This document shows, one piece after another, positions 34,787 to 43,391 of a stretch of DNA of 64,000 nucleotides. Within the stretch, counting starts at the first letter, position 1. Every line of letters begins with the position of its first letter. The notes beneath the pieces are model-generated. The model saw only the letters and a list, made by a program, of their open reading frames with translations, was not told the origin of the DNA and searched no databases. The position numbers and the translations under genes were made by a program. Location of the stretch: NCBI GenBank assembly GCA_964615765.1, contig CAZTQN010000016.1:20945-84944 (forward strand), read 5' to 3'. The stretch comes from CAZTQN01 sp964615765 (GTDB taxonomy: Bacteria; Planctomycetota; Phycisphaerae; Phycisphaerales; UBA1924).

Positions 34787-35548
34787 ATGTCCCTCACCGG
34801 CCGGTCGCCTGAACAACACGCCGCGTCGGCCCGACGCTCGCACACGCTCAGCAGAGCGCGGGCCTTCGGCACGATCGACGTCGCCGTGGCTGTCGGGGCG
34901 CTGATGATCCTCGCCGCCCTGATCTATCCGGCGCTGGTGCGGACGCAGTACGACGCGGCGACCACCCGCGCCATCGCCACGATGCGCGGCGTGGCCGGCA
35001 CGGTCGACGCGTACACGCGCGAGCACCGCGACGTGTACCCGATCGGCGCGGGCAGCCTGAATGGGAACGCGTACGGGTGGGTCACGGTCGTCGGCGGGGC
35101 CGAGGCGGTCGACCCGGACGGCGTGCGGGCGCTCGGGTCACCGTCGATCCGCATGGCGCGCGGGTTGTTCGACAACGCGGCCCTCATGGTGCCCACGAAA
35201 ACGCAGGACCCGGGCATGCCGTGCACGCCGGTGACGACCGGTCAGATCGCGTTCCCGGCCCAGAAGGGCGCGTTCGTGCAGTTTCTGGTCCACTATCAGA
35301 CCGCGTCGGCGAGCGACCCGCTGCCCGTGGTGCCGTCGCAGCGGCATCGTCCGCCCGCGTGGTGCTGCGTTTCAGGGGTCGCCGCGCCCGTGCTGTTCGC
35401 GGACGGCAGTGTGGATGTCGGCGGATGGCCGCAGTTTTCCAAGGCCGGCTTTGTCATCCTGAGCGAGAACGGGTTTCCCGTCCTCGAGAACGAGGTCGGC
35501 ATCCCGGTGCTGTCGTCGTGGCACGGGGCCAAGAGTCGGGACCGGTGA
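34787..35548 (+). CDS. Divergent type IV pilin-like / pseudopilin-like protein
   Basis: A 253-aa protein. After a 30-residue basic leader comes RAFGTIDVAVAVGALMILAA followed by LIYPALVRTQ, which aligns with the prepilin pattern G-FTLIEVLVVIAIIAIL..LLPAL of planctomycete DUF1559 pseudopilins. Here position -1 is Ala and position +5 is Asp, not the usual Gly and Glu. The C-terminal part has FADGSVDVGGWP, reminiscent of the H-x-(G/N)-FADGS motif of DUF1559 proteins. It may be an inner-membrane pseudopilin of a secretion-like apparatus. The ATG is chosen for its position in front of the leader. It is followed closely by two membrane-protein genes. Confidence 0.6.
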   Translation: MSLTGRSPEQHAASARRSHTLSRARAFGTIDVAVAVGALMILAALIYPALVRTQYDAATTRAIATMRGVAGTVDAYTREHRDVYPIGAGSLNGNAYGWVTVVGGAEAVDPDGVRALGSPSIRMARGLFDNAALMVPTKTQDPGMPCTPVTTGQIAFPAQKGAFVQFLVHYQTASASDPLPVVPSQRHRPPAWCCVSGVAAPVLFADGSVDVGGWPQFSKAGFVILSENGFPVLENEVGIPVLSSWHGAKSRDR

Positions 35549-35552
35549 GCGC

Positions 35553-36485
35553 ATGACCATGAGATGCGAGCGCGGATGGATGATCGGCGGCGTCGCGGGC
35601 GTGGCGCTCGGCGCGATGGCCGCGGTGCCGGCGGGCGCGGCGGACGATGACTGCATCGCCGCGGTCCGGAAGCGCGTCTGCTGCACCGGCGCGACCATCG
35701 CGCATACGCGCTTGCCGCGCCAGATCGGGTTCACGATCGCGGGCTACGACTGCGCGTCGGGCGCGTCGTTCATGTCGTCCGGACGAGAAGTGTCAGGCCG
35801 TGCGCCCGACGGGCGCTTGTATCACGCGTCGTTTGACGACGAGGACGTCTCCACGCGGGAAGAGGCGACCCATCCACGCGGGCACGCCTCCGGTCCGACG
35901 ATGGTTTTCCCATCGATCTACGTGGTTGACGCGCTGGCTCGGCCCGAGGTCGTCGCGGGCTGCACGAGCAACGCGGACGGGACGTTCACGCTACGGCTGA
36001 TGTATCACGCGCCGGCGATGCCCGAGATCGAGCGCGAGGCGTTCGACTACGGCATGGACCTGGTCATCGATGACGCCGGACGCGTGATCAAGCTCGTATT
36101 CCCGACGACCACAAGCGCCTTCGCCTACGCCGCCGACATCCCCGCCTGCGCGCCGGCGCCTGCGACCACGATCGGCGACGGGCCCGGGCGCGTGGTGCAC
36201 GCGGAGTATCTGTCGAACGATCAGGTCGCGGCGCGGTTCGAGCCCAAGGCGGTGCTGGACTACGTGCGGCTGGTGAACGGCGAGCCGCGGGCCCTCGCGG
36301 ATCAGATCGGCACGCCCGCGATGCAGGAGCGCAACGCCCGCATGATGACCTCCGAGATGGCCCTGCTCGTCGCGACCCCGCTCGCGTGGCGGCCCACCGG
36401 CTGGGTCCCGGCACGGATCGCGCTGCTGGTTGGCGGTGTCGTCGTGCTGATCACGGCGGTGATCGCCCGGAGTGTGCGGCGATGA
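35553..36485 (+). CDS. Secreted or membrane-anchored protein of unknown function
   Basis: A 310-aa protein that I do not recognise. It has an N-terminal signal (MIGGVAGVALGAMAAVPAGA), a Cys-containing ectodomain (CIAAVRKRVCCTGATIAH; YDCASGASF), and a C-terminal transmembrane helix (ARIALLVGGVVVLITAVIAR) ending in Arg residues, so the bulk should be periplasmic. The stop overlaps the start of the next membrane protein by 4 bp (ATGA). It begins 4 bp after the pilin-like gene, and these three genes look like one transcription unit. Confidence 0.7.
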   Translation: MTMRCERGWMIGGVAGVALGAMAAVPAGAADDDCIAAVRKRVCCTGATIAHTRLPRQIGFTIAGYDCASGASFMSSGREVSGRAPDGRLYHASFDDEDVSTREEATHPRGHASGPTMVFPSIYVVDALARPEVVAGCTSNADGTFTLRLMYHAPAMPEIEREAFDYGMDLVIDDAGRVIKLVFPTTTSAFAYAADIPACAPAPATTIGDGPGRVVHAEYLSNDQVAARFEPKAVLDYVRLVNGEPRALADQIGTPAMQERNARMMTSEMALLVATPLAWRPTGWVPARIALLVGGVVVLITAVIARSVRR

Positions 36486-37000
36486 CCGCCTCGGCGCGAT
36501 GGCCCAGTTTCGTGGCCCGCCTGGCCGACGCCGGCGCGATCGTCGGCGGGGGCGCGATGCTCGTGCTCGGCGTCACCAACGCGATGGAGTGGCGGACGCT
36601 GGCCGGCATGTTCGCGTACCAGGAGTTCATCCCGGCGGAGTGGGCGACGCGGGCCGCGATCGCATCCGCCGCGGGCGCGACGCTCGCGGGTGTGCTGGCG
36701 GTCTATCTGACGATCGTGCGCCTGCGGGCGTCGTGGGCGCTGCTGCTGGTGTCGGCGTGCCTTCTGCCGATGGCGGGGTACCCGGTCGGCGTGCACCTGT
36801 CGGTGAACGCGACGCCAGCCCTCATCCGATGCGGGCCGCCGCCGATGGCGCCCTACTGGCTCGCGGAGAGCGCGCGGTACGGCGGGCTGGCCGTCGGCGC
36901 GAGCGTGCTGGCGCTGCTGCACGCCTGGACCCTGCGACGCTCGGCCGCGGGCGCGGAGCCGGGCGGAACGACCGGCGAACCGGCGGCCCTCGCGGGCTGA
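36482..37000 (+). CDS. Four-helix membrane protein of unknown function
   Basis: A 172-aa protein with four hydrophobic segments (AGAIVGGGAMLVLGVTNAME, AAIASAAGATLAGVLAVYL, WALLLVSACLLPMAGYP, YGGLAVGASVLALLHAW). It is translationally coupled to the preceding gene. No family was recognised. It lies just upstream of cysS (35-bp gap). Confidence 0.65.
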   Translation: MTASARWPSFVARLADAGAIVGGGAMLVLGVTNAMEWRTLAGMFAYQEFIPAEWATRAAIASAAGATLAGVLAVYLTIVRLRASWALLLVSACLLPMAGYPVGVHLSVNATPALIRCGPPPMAPYWLAESARYGGLAVGASVLALLHAWTLRRSAAGAEPGGTTGEPAALAG

Positions 37001-37035
37001 TTCTGCCCCGAACCTTGGCCGATAGACTCCGGGCC

Positions 37036-38718
37036 ATGCCGCTGCGCCTGTATAACACGCTCACCAAGCGGGTCGAGCCGCTGCGTCCGATCGATCCGGG
37101 GCACGTCACGTTCTATTCGTGCGGGCCGACGGTGTACGACTACGCGCACATCGGCAACTTCCGCTCGTTCCTGTTCGCCGACGTGCTCCGCCGGTTTATC
37201 GAGAGCCCGCTGTGCGAGCTGGAAACCGACCCCACGCGGAGCGTGGGGGTACCCAAAGCCGACGCTGCGCGGCGGGTGACGCACGTGATGAACATCACCG
37301 ACGTCGGGCACATGACCGACGACGCCGAGGGGGGCGAGTCGGGCGAGGACCGGATGGCCGTCGCGGGCAAGCGGCTGGCGGAGGCGAAGAAGGCGGGCAA
37401 GCTCCCGCCCGGCGCGGCCCAGGAGATCGATCCGAACGACCCGTACGCGATCGCCTCGTTCTACGCCGCGGCGTTCATCGAGGACGCGCGCCGGCTGGGG
37501 ATGAAGGTCGCCTTCGACGCGCAGCGCGACCCGACGCTCATGCCGCGGGCCACGCAGCACATCGACGCGATGCGCCGCGTGATCGATCGGCTGATCGAGT
37601 CCGGGCATGCGTACGTCGCCGGGGCCAAGGGCAAGCGCGCGGTGTACTTCGACGTCCGCCGGTTCGAGGCCTACGGCGCGCTCAGCGGCAACACGCTCGA
37701 GGCCCTGCGCGAGGGCGCGGGCGGACGCATCCAGGAGACCAACCAGAGCGAGAAGCGCCACCCGGCCGACTTCCTGCTGTGGAAAGAAGACGCGGCCCAC
37801 ATCATGAAGTGGGACAGCCCCGCCAAGGCTGGCATCGGGCCGGGCTATCCGGGGTGGCACATCGAGTGCACGGCGATGGCGGCCGGGCGGCTGGCGCGGG
37901 CCGCGACGATGCAAGGGTCGGCGCTCACGGTCGACCAGGTCGCGGCGCTCACGGTGCCGGCGGCGGGGCCGATCATCGACATCCACTCGGGCGGCGAGGA
38001 CAACATCTTCCCGCACCACGAGTGCGAGATCGCGCAGAGCTGCTGCGCCTTCAACACCGCCGGCGCCGGGCCCTTCGCCGGCATGTGGGTGCACGCGCGG
38101 TTCCTCTTCGTCGAGGGCGCGAAGATGTCCAAGAGCAAGGGCAACTTCTTCACCGTGCGCGACCTGTTGAACAAGGGCTACGAGCCGGCGGCGATCCGCT
38201 TCGAACTCATCAAGACGCACTACCGCTCCAACGCCAACTTCACCGAGCAGGGCCTGAAAGACAGCCAGCGGATCGTCGACCGCTGGCGCCGCACGCTGGC
38301 GAGCGCCGACGCGGCGCCGGCGGACGTCAAGGGCGACGAGGCGGCCCGGGCGGAAGCGCGGCGTGCGATCGCCGCGGCGCTCAACGATGATCTCAACGTC
38401 GCCGGCGCGATCGGCGAGATCAACGCGTGGCTCGGGCGGATTGAGTCGCCCTCGAAGGGCGACGCGGCCCTGTTGCGCGAGATCGACGGCGTGTTCGGCG
38501 TGCTCGGGCTGGAACAGGCGGCCCAGGCGCAGACGTCCATCGGCGTGTTCATCGGGTGCGAGCCGGACGCCGCGGTCCTGCGCAAACTGGAAGAGCGCGT
38601 GACGGCGAAGAAGGCCAAGGACTTTGCCCGCTCCGACGCGATCCGCGCCGAACTGGCCGCGATGGGGTACCAGATCAAGGACGTCGCGGGCGGGAAGGTC
38701 GAAGTCCGGCGCGGGTGA
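37036..38718 (+). CDS. cysS: Cysteinyl-tRNA synthetase, with an in-frame repeat insertion
   Basis: A 560-aa class I synthetase charging tRNA-Cys (E. coli 461 aa). The motifs are intact: zinc ligand and start TFYSCGPTVYDYAHIGNFRS (with HIGN), GYPGWHIECTAM, GGEDNIFPHHECEIAQS and KMSKSKGNFFTVRDLL. Residues 66-75 are PTRSVGVPKA, encoded by the palindromic element also found in leuS. They lie in an ~18-residue insertion between LRRFIESPLCELETD and RVTHVMNITDVGH, where other CysS proteins have only a few residues. Further excess length comes from an insert after DVGHMTDDAEGGESGED. The gene heads a same-strand run with lptF/G-type, GT39 and PAP2 genes. Confidence 0.96.
   Translation: MPLRLYNTLTKRVEPLRPIDPGHVTFYSCGPTVYDYAHIGNFRSFLFADVLRRFIESPLCELETDPTRSVGVPKADAARRVTHVMNITDVGHMTDDAEGGESGEDRMAVAGKRLAEAKKAGKLPPGAAQEIDPNDPYAIASFYAAAFIEDARRLGMKVAFDAQRDPTLMPRATQHIDAMRRVIDRLIESGHAYVAGAKGKRAVYFDVRRFEAYGALSGNTLEALREGAGGRIQETNQSEKRHPADFLLWKEDAAHIMKWDSPAKAGIGPGYPGWHIECTAMAAGRLARAATMQGSALTVDQVAALTVPAAGPIIDIHSGGEDNIFPHHECEIAQSCCAFNTAGAGPFAGMWVHARFLFVEGAKMSKSKGNFFTVRDLLNKGYEPAAIRFELIKTHYRSNANFTEQGLKDSQRIVDRWRRTLASADAAPADVKGDEAARAEARRAIAAALNDDLNVAGAIGEINAWLGRIESPSKGDAALLREIDGVFGVLGLEQAAQAQTSIGVFIGCEPDAAVLRKLEERVTAKKAKDFARSDAIRAELAAMGYQIKDVAGGKVEVRRG
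37230..37260 (+). repeat. Palindromic element inside cysS
   Basis: CCCCACGCGGAGCGTGGGG followed by GTACCCAAAGCC. The first 19 bp are an 8-bp-arm palindrome with a GGA loop, overlapping a second palindrome GGGTACCC. It encodes PTRSVGVPKA in the same frame as the leuS copy and differs from it by one silent base (AAA versus AAG). Confidence 0.9.
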
Positions 38719-38801
38719 TCGGTCCGGCTTGAGAGAGCCAGCCGGGCGGATCGGGCCGGGCGGGCGTGTGCGGTCGCCCGGCAAGTTCTACCATCCGCGC
38801 G

Positions 38802-40613
38802 ATGCGGGCCCCCTGGACCCTCTGGGCGTACATCTTCTTTGAGCTGTGCAAGCTCGTGCTGCTCACCTCGACGGTGCTGGTGACGGTGATCGCGTTCGCC
38901 GCGGTCATCAAGCCCCTGGCCGACGGGAAGCTCGACCCGCTCATGGCGTTCCGGTTCATGATGCTGGCGACGGTGGCGATGCTGCAGTACGCGCTCCCGT
39001 TCGCGGCGTGCTTCGCGGCGACGTTGGTGTATCACCGGGTATCGAGCGACAACGAACTGACGGCGGCGTACGCGGGCGGGGTGAGCCATCGGACGCTGCT
39101 GGCGCCCGCCGCGGTTACGGGCGTGGTGCTCTCGCTCGGGCTGCTCCTGCTGTCGCAGCAGATCATCCCGCGGGTGCTGCGCGGGATGGCGGAGATGGTG
39201 ACGGCGGACGCGGCCCAGTACTTGCAGACGCAGATCGCGCGGGGGCAATCGGTCGAGGTCGGGCGGACGCTCATCCACGCCGACAAGGTCATCCCGGCCC
39301 GCGCGCCCGAGGGGTATCGCGACGCGATGGTGCTGCTGGGCCTCTTGGTGGTTCGGCTGGATGATGACGGCACCATCGCCGAGCAGCTCAGCGCCCGCTC
39401 GGCCCCGGTGTGGACGCGGTCGAAGGTTCGCGGCGTGGCCAGCGAGGCCGACCGGTCCGGGGCCGTGACGACCCAGGTGCAGTCGTACACCGAGCTGATC
39501 GTCAAGCCCGAGGGCGTGGTCGCGAAGATGAACACGATGCGCGGCACGGGCGACGCGGGCACGTTCCGCCTGCTCATCCCGACGGACCTGCGCGACAACC
39601 CCAAGTTCCTGACCTGGGGCGAGCTCAACGAGCTGTTCGAAGCGCCCGAGCGGATCGACGTCATCGAGCGGCACCGGCACGAACTGGCCCAGACGCTCGC
39701 CGAGCGGATGGTCGTCGAGCAGCTCCGCAAGACGCTCGCCGACACGGGCCGGGCCGAGCTGGTCGCGGACGACGTGCGCCTGGTGCTCCGCGGCACGGGC
39801 GTGCGCCCCGTGCGGACGGACGGGAAGGTCGACCCGCGCCTGTTCCAGATCGTCGGCACGGGCGAGCCGGGCGTGGTGGTTGAGCGCACGATGCCCACGG
39901 GCAAGCAGGATCGGCAGACGCCGGCGGTGGCGCTGATCCGCTTCACAGACAGCGGCGGGACGCCGGACGCCGCGGCGACCTTCGAGGACCTGGCCGCCGC
40001 GTCGAATGTGACGTTCGACCTGCTGCTGCGCGATGTCGCTTTGGAGCGGATGGAGCCGGCGCCGCGGGCCGGCACGGGGCAGGGTGCAGCGAGCGCCGAC
40101 GATGACGCGGTCGACCTGAGCGCGCTCGATCTCCAGCCCGCGCCGGGCGAGGCGAAGGAGCGGCGGATCAACCGCGTCGCGCTCGCCAAGAGCCCGGACC
40201 GCAAGGTCATGGACATGAACACGTGGGACCTGATCCGCGACGCAGAGGATCGGGCCGAGGCCCGCGGCGTCGACCGGCAACTGCTCGGCCCGCGATTGAC
40301 GGCGCTGCGGTCCCAGGTGGACGACCTGCTGCGCGAGGTCGTCAGCAAGCAGCACGAGCGGTACGCGCACAGCCTGGCCTGCTTCACGATGCTCATGCTC
40401 GGGGCCATCATGGCGATGCGACTGCGCGACGCCTTGCCGCTGACGATCTATCTATGGGCGTTCTTCCCGGCCCTGGCGACGGTGCTGACGATCTCCGGCG
40501 GGCAGCAACTGGCGCACGGGAAGGGGCTGGTGGGGCTGCCGGTGCTGTACAGCGGCGTGGCGTTGCTGGGCGTGTTCGCCGTGCTGCAGTTCACACGCCT
40601 GAGCCGCCACTGA
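38802..40613 (+). CDS. LptF/LptG family permease (YjgP/YjgQ), long form
   Basis: A 603-aa inner-membrane protein, longer than the ~360 aa of E. coli LptF/G. The N-terminus shows the family pattern: LWAYIFFELCKLVLLTSTVL, FMMLATVAMLQYALPFAACF, then VYHRVSSDNELTAAYAGGVS (the conserved small-domain contact with LptB) and a large periplasmic domain. The periplasmic part is expanded with linkers rich in Ala/Asp. The last helices include SLACFTMLMLGAIMAMR and GVALLGVFAVLQF. It should form half of the LptB2FG lipopolysaccharide exporter together with the permease at 43392. It lies 83 bp behind cysS; which of the two permeases is F and which is G cannot be decided from sequence here. Confidence 0.85.
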   Translation: MRAPWTLWAYIFFELCKLVLLTSTVLVTVIAFAAVIKPLADGKLDPLMAFRFMMLATVAMLQYALPFAACFAATLVYHRVSSDNELTAAYAGGVSHRTLLAPAAVTGVVLSLGLLLLSQQIIPRVLRGMAEMVTADAAQYLQTQIARGQSVEVGRTLIHADKVIPARAPEGYRDAMVLLGLLVVRLDDDGTIAEQLSARSAPVWTRSKVRGVASEADRSGAVTTQVQSYTELIVKPEGVVAKMNTMRGTGDAGTFRLLIPTDLRDNPKFLTWGELNELFEAPERIDVIERHRHELAQTLAERMVVEQLRKTLADTGRAELVADDVRLVLRGTGVRPVRTDGKVDPRLFQIVGTGEPGVVVERTMPTGKQDRQTPAVALIRFTDSGGTPDAAATFEDLAAASNVTFDLLLRDVALERMEPAPRAGTGQGAASADDDAVDLSALDLQPAPGEAKERRINRVALAKSPDRKVMDMNTWDLIRDAEDRAEARGVDRQLLGPRLTALRSQVDDLLREVVSKQHERYAHSLACFTMLMLGAIMAMRLRDALPLTIYLWAFFPALATVLTISGGQQLAHGKGLVGLPVLYSGVALLGVFAVLQFTRLSRH

Positions 40614-40660
40614 GGCGGGGATGTCTCGATCTTCTTTCGTCGACCTGACGCACACCGCCC

Positions 40661-42436
40661 GTGACCGCACCCGACGCCGCCGCATCACCGCTGAAGCCCA
40701 CGACTGACCCGCGCGGGCGGCTGAAGCCGGCGCTGGCGCTGATCGGGCTGGTGACGCTGGCCCGCGTGCTGTACCTGGCGCTGGTGTGCCCGTATCACCT
40801 GGTTGAGGACGAGGCCCAGTACTGGGTTTGGGCCCAGTATCTCGACTGGTCGTATTACAGCAAGGGCCCGGGCGTGGCGTGGGCGATCGCGCTGAGCACG
40901 GCGATCTTCGGCGACGCCGCGTGGGCCGTGCGATTGCCGACGGTGCTCATGTCCGGCCTTGGCGCGGCGTGCGTGGCGACGCTCGCGCGCGATGTCGCGC
41001 GGGCGGCGAGCGCGCGGGATGGCGACGCGGGCCCGATGATCACGCGGGCCGCGCTGTACGCCGCGGCGTGCGTGCTGCTCGCCCCGGCCCTGCAGATGAC
41101 GGGCATCCTGATGACGATCGACGGGCCGTACGTCGCCTGCTGGGCGGCGGCGTGCTTGTGCGCCTGGCGCGCGATGGCCGGCCGGGGCGGGTGGTGGGTC
41201 TGGCTCGGGCTCGGCGGGGCGATCGCGCTCGGGTTCGTGTTCAAGTACACCATCCTGCTCTTGGTGCCCGGGCTGGTGGTGTTCGGCGTGCTGGCGCGAC
41301 GCCAACTGGCGATGGCGCCGATGTGGAGAGCCAAAGCCGCGGCTGCTCTCATCGTTGGGCTGTCCGGGCTCGCACCGGTGCTGGTGTGGAACAGCCAGCG
41401 CGGCTGGCCGACGGTGAAGCACCTGCTCGGGCATCTCGGGATGGCGGGCGGCGACATGCCGACGGCCGCCGCGGGCGGGGCGGCCCGCGATGGTTGGAGC
41501 CCGACGTGGTCGATCGAACTGCTGGGGATGCAAGCGGGGATGTACGGGCCGTGGCTGGTGCTGGGGGCGTGGGCGGCGGTGCGGGCGTGGCGACGGCGGC
41601 CGCGAGCCGGTGCTGGGTTTGGCGATGACCCGGCCGGGGCGTGGGTGGCACAGGCGTTCCTGATCTGCTGCGCCGCGCCGATCGTGCTGTTCTATCTGGG
41701 CGTCTCGCTGATCGCCGAGCCCGAGGGCAACTGGCCCATGGCCGGGAACATCACGCTGATGGCCCTCGGCGCGGTGCTGGCGGCCCAGTGCGTGACGCGG
41801 GCCCGGGCCGCCCGCGATGCGGGGCGAGCCCCGGACCGTGACGGGCGCGGCTTCCGCTGGATGTGGCGCGCGGGCGTGTGGTACGCGGCGGTGGCGGCGG
41901 TGCTGCTGCACTTCGCCGTGCCCATCGCCGACGCGCTGAATCGCCTGTCGCAAACCACCGCGATGCGCACCGTGTTCCAGCAGGTGCTCGATCGCGAGCC
42001 CCGCCCGATCGTGCTCGGGCGGCTGATCGGCGCGCGGGAGATGGCCGTTGACGTGTCGCGCCTGCTCGACGGCCTGCGGGCCGGCGGATCCCCCGAGCCG
42101 TTTGTCATCACGCAGCACTACGGACGGGCCAGCCAGTTGATCTACGAGAACCGCGGCGGGCGGCCGGTCGACGTGCTGTGCGCGATGGCGTACACCGGCG
42201 GGCGACGCTCGCAGTACGACCTGTGGGACCACACCAGCCTCAGCCGCCCGGACCTGCGCGGTCGCGATGCGATCATCCTCTCGAACGATCGCCCCGAGGT
42301 GCTCGAGGCCTGGGGGCGGATGTTCGAGCGGGTTGAGCCGGTGGTCGGGCTCGGCCCGGACGGGCGGCTCGCGGGGGAGCACAAGCGCGACCGGTTCGTC
42401 TTCATCGGGCGCGGGTATCGTGGTCCCGGCACATGA
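40661..42436 (+). CDS. GT39 family membrane glycosyltransferase (ArnT/PMT-like)
   Basis: A 591-aa polytopic membrane protein of the glycosyltransferase 39 / PMT_2 group. The diagnostic segment near residue 45 reads YHLVEDEAQYWVWAQYLDWS, then YYSKGPGVAWAI, matching the catalytic Asp-Glu loop of ArnT-type enzymes. Many transmembrane helices follow. These enzymes move a sugar from a polyprenyl phosphate onto lipid A or proteins on the periplasmic side. The GTG at 40661 is used because the overlap with the preceding gene is then avoided. The stop overlaps the PAP2 gene by 4 bp (ATGA). Its position between two LptF/G permeases suggests lipid A or another envelope lipid as acceptor; this is inference. 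Confidence 0.85.
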   Translation: MTAPDAAASPLKPTTDPRGRLKPALALIGLVTLARVLYLALVCPYHLVEDEAQYWVWAQYLDWSYYSKGPGVAWAIALSTAIFGDAAWAVRLPTVLMSGLGAACVATLARDVARAASARDGDAGPMITRAALYAAACVLLAPALQMTGILMTIDGPYVACWAAACLCAWRAMAGRGGWWVWLGLGGAIALGFVFKYTILLLVPGLVVFGVLARRQLAMAPMWRAKAAAALIVGLSGLAPVLVWNSQRGWPTVKHLLGHLGMAGGDMPTAAAGGAARDGWSPTWSIELLGMQAGMYGPWLVLGAWAAVRAWRRRPRAGAGFGDDPAGAWVAQAFLICCAAPIVLFYLGVSLIAEPEGNWPMAGNITLMALGAVLAAQCVTRARAARDAGRAPDRDGRGFRWMWRAGVWYAAVAAVLLHFAVPIADALNRLSQTTAMRTVFQQVLDREPRPIVLGRLIGAREMAVDVSRLLDGLRAGGSPEPFVITQHYGRASQLIYENRGGRPVDVLCAMAYTGGRRSQYDLWDHTSLSRPDLRGRDAIILSNDRPEVLEAWGRMFERVEPVVGLGPDGRLAGEHKRDRFVFIGRGYRGPGT

Positions 42437-43386
42437 CGACGCGCACCGATCCGCCCATGACCGAACCCCGCGCCGACCCATACACCGACCCGCCCCCGCC
42501 GCTCGCGCCCGTCGTGGTCGCCAACGTTCCGCCGCCGATCGGCGTGACGGGCACCGAGCCCGCGGGCTCGGTGATGACGGGTGCGGGGCCCGTCCTAGGC
42601 CGGGGCGGACGTGGGCGCTGGCTGAAGCAGCGCACCGTGATGTGGTGGGCGGCGGGTTTGCTGGTGGCGATGGGGTGGGACCGGGCCGCCTGGCTCAGCG
42701 TGTCGACCGCGGGCGCGTCGGACTTTGCCTGGCTGGAGGCGGCCAGCGCGCCGGGCGTGACGCTCGAGCGGATCGCGGCCCTCGCGAGCCCCTCGCTCGC
42801 GGCCGCCGGACAGGCCGTGGCGAGCGTGCTGTACACCATCGCGTACGCCTTCGGGCGCATGCCGGTGTGGCTGATCATCGGGCTGGTGCTGGTCTTCCGC
42901 GGCTGGACGGGGAGCGACGTGGCCCGCGTGCGCGACGGGCTGCGGCGTGGGGTCTTCATCGTGCTCACGCCCGGGGTCGCGGGCATCGCGGCCGAGCTGC
43001 TCAAACTGATCTCGCGCCGGGCCCGCCCGGAGACGGGCGACGGGCTGTACCGCTTCATTGCGCCGACGGGCACGCCGGCCGACCCATCGTTCTGGAGCAC
43101 GTCGGGGCTCGGGCTGGCGTCGAGCCACGCGGCGGTCGCCGTCGGCGCGGCCCTCGCGGCGGGCGTGATCTTCCCGCGGGCGCGGGTGTATCTGCTCATC
43201 CTCGCCGCGGCGTGCGCCGCGTCGCGCGTGCTGGTCGGGGCGCACTACGTGTCGGACGTGTACGTCGGCGCGACGATCGGCGTGCTGGCGTTTGTCGGGA
43301 TCTACGCTTGGGATCGGCGGAACAACGGGGGCATCGGGCTGCGCGAGGCGCCGGGCCCGGCGCCGGCGCTGCCCGCCGCGAGCTGA
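42433..43386 (+). CDS. PAP2-family membrane phosphatase
   Basis: A 317-aa membrane protein. A Pro-rich N-terminus is followed by about five helices carrying the three PAP2 motifs: LISRRARP (KxxxxxxRP type), GLASSHAA (PSGH type with Ser-Ser-His) and SRVLVGAHYVSDV (SRxxxxxHxxxD). The catalytic His residues are present, so the enzyme should be active as a lipid phosphatase or phosphotransferase (candidate roles: lipid A, undecaprenyl diphosphate or phosphatidate). Its start overlaps the GT39 stop, and the next lptF/G gene begins 5 bp after its stop. Confidence 0.88.
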   Translation: MTTRTDPPMTEPRADPYTDPPPPLAPVVVANVPPPIGVTGTEPAGSVMTGAGPVLGRGGRGRWLKQRTVMWWAAGLLVAMGWDRAAWLSVSTAGASDFAWLEAASAPGVTLERIAALASPSLAAAGQAVASVLYTIAYAFGRMPVWLIIGLVLVFRGWTGSDVARVRDGLRRGVFIVLTPGVAGIAAELLKLISRRARPETGDGLYRFIAPTGTPADPSFWSTSGLGLASSHAAVAVGAALAAGVIFPRARVYLLILAAACAASRVLVGAHYVSDVYVGATIGVLAFVGIYAWDRRNNGGIGLREAPGPAPALPAAS

Positions 43387-43391
43387 CGCTC

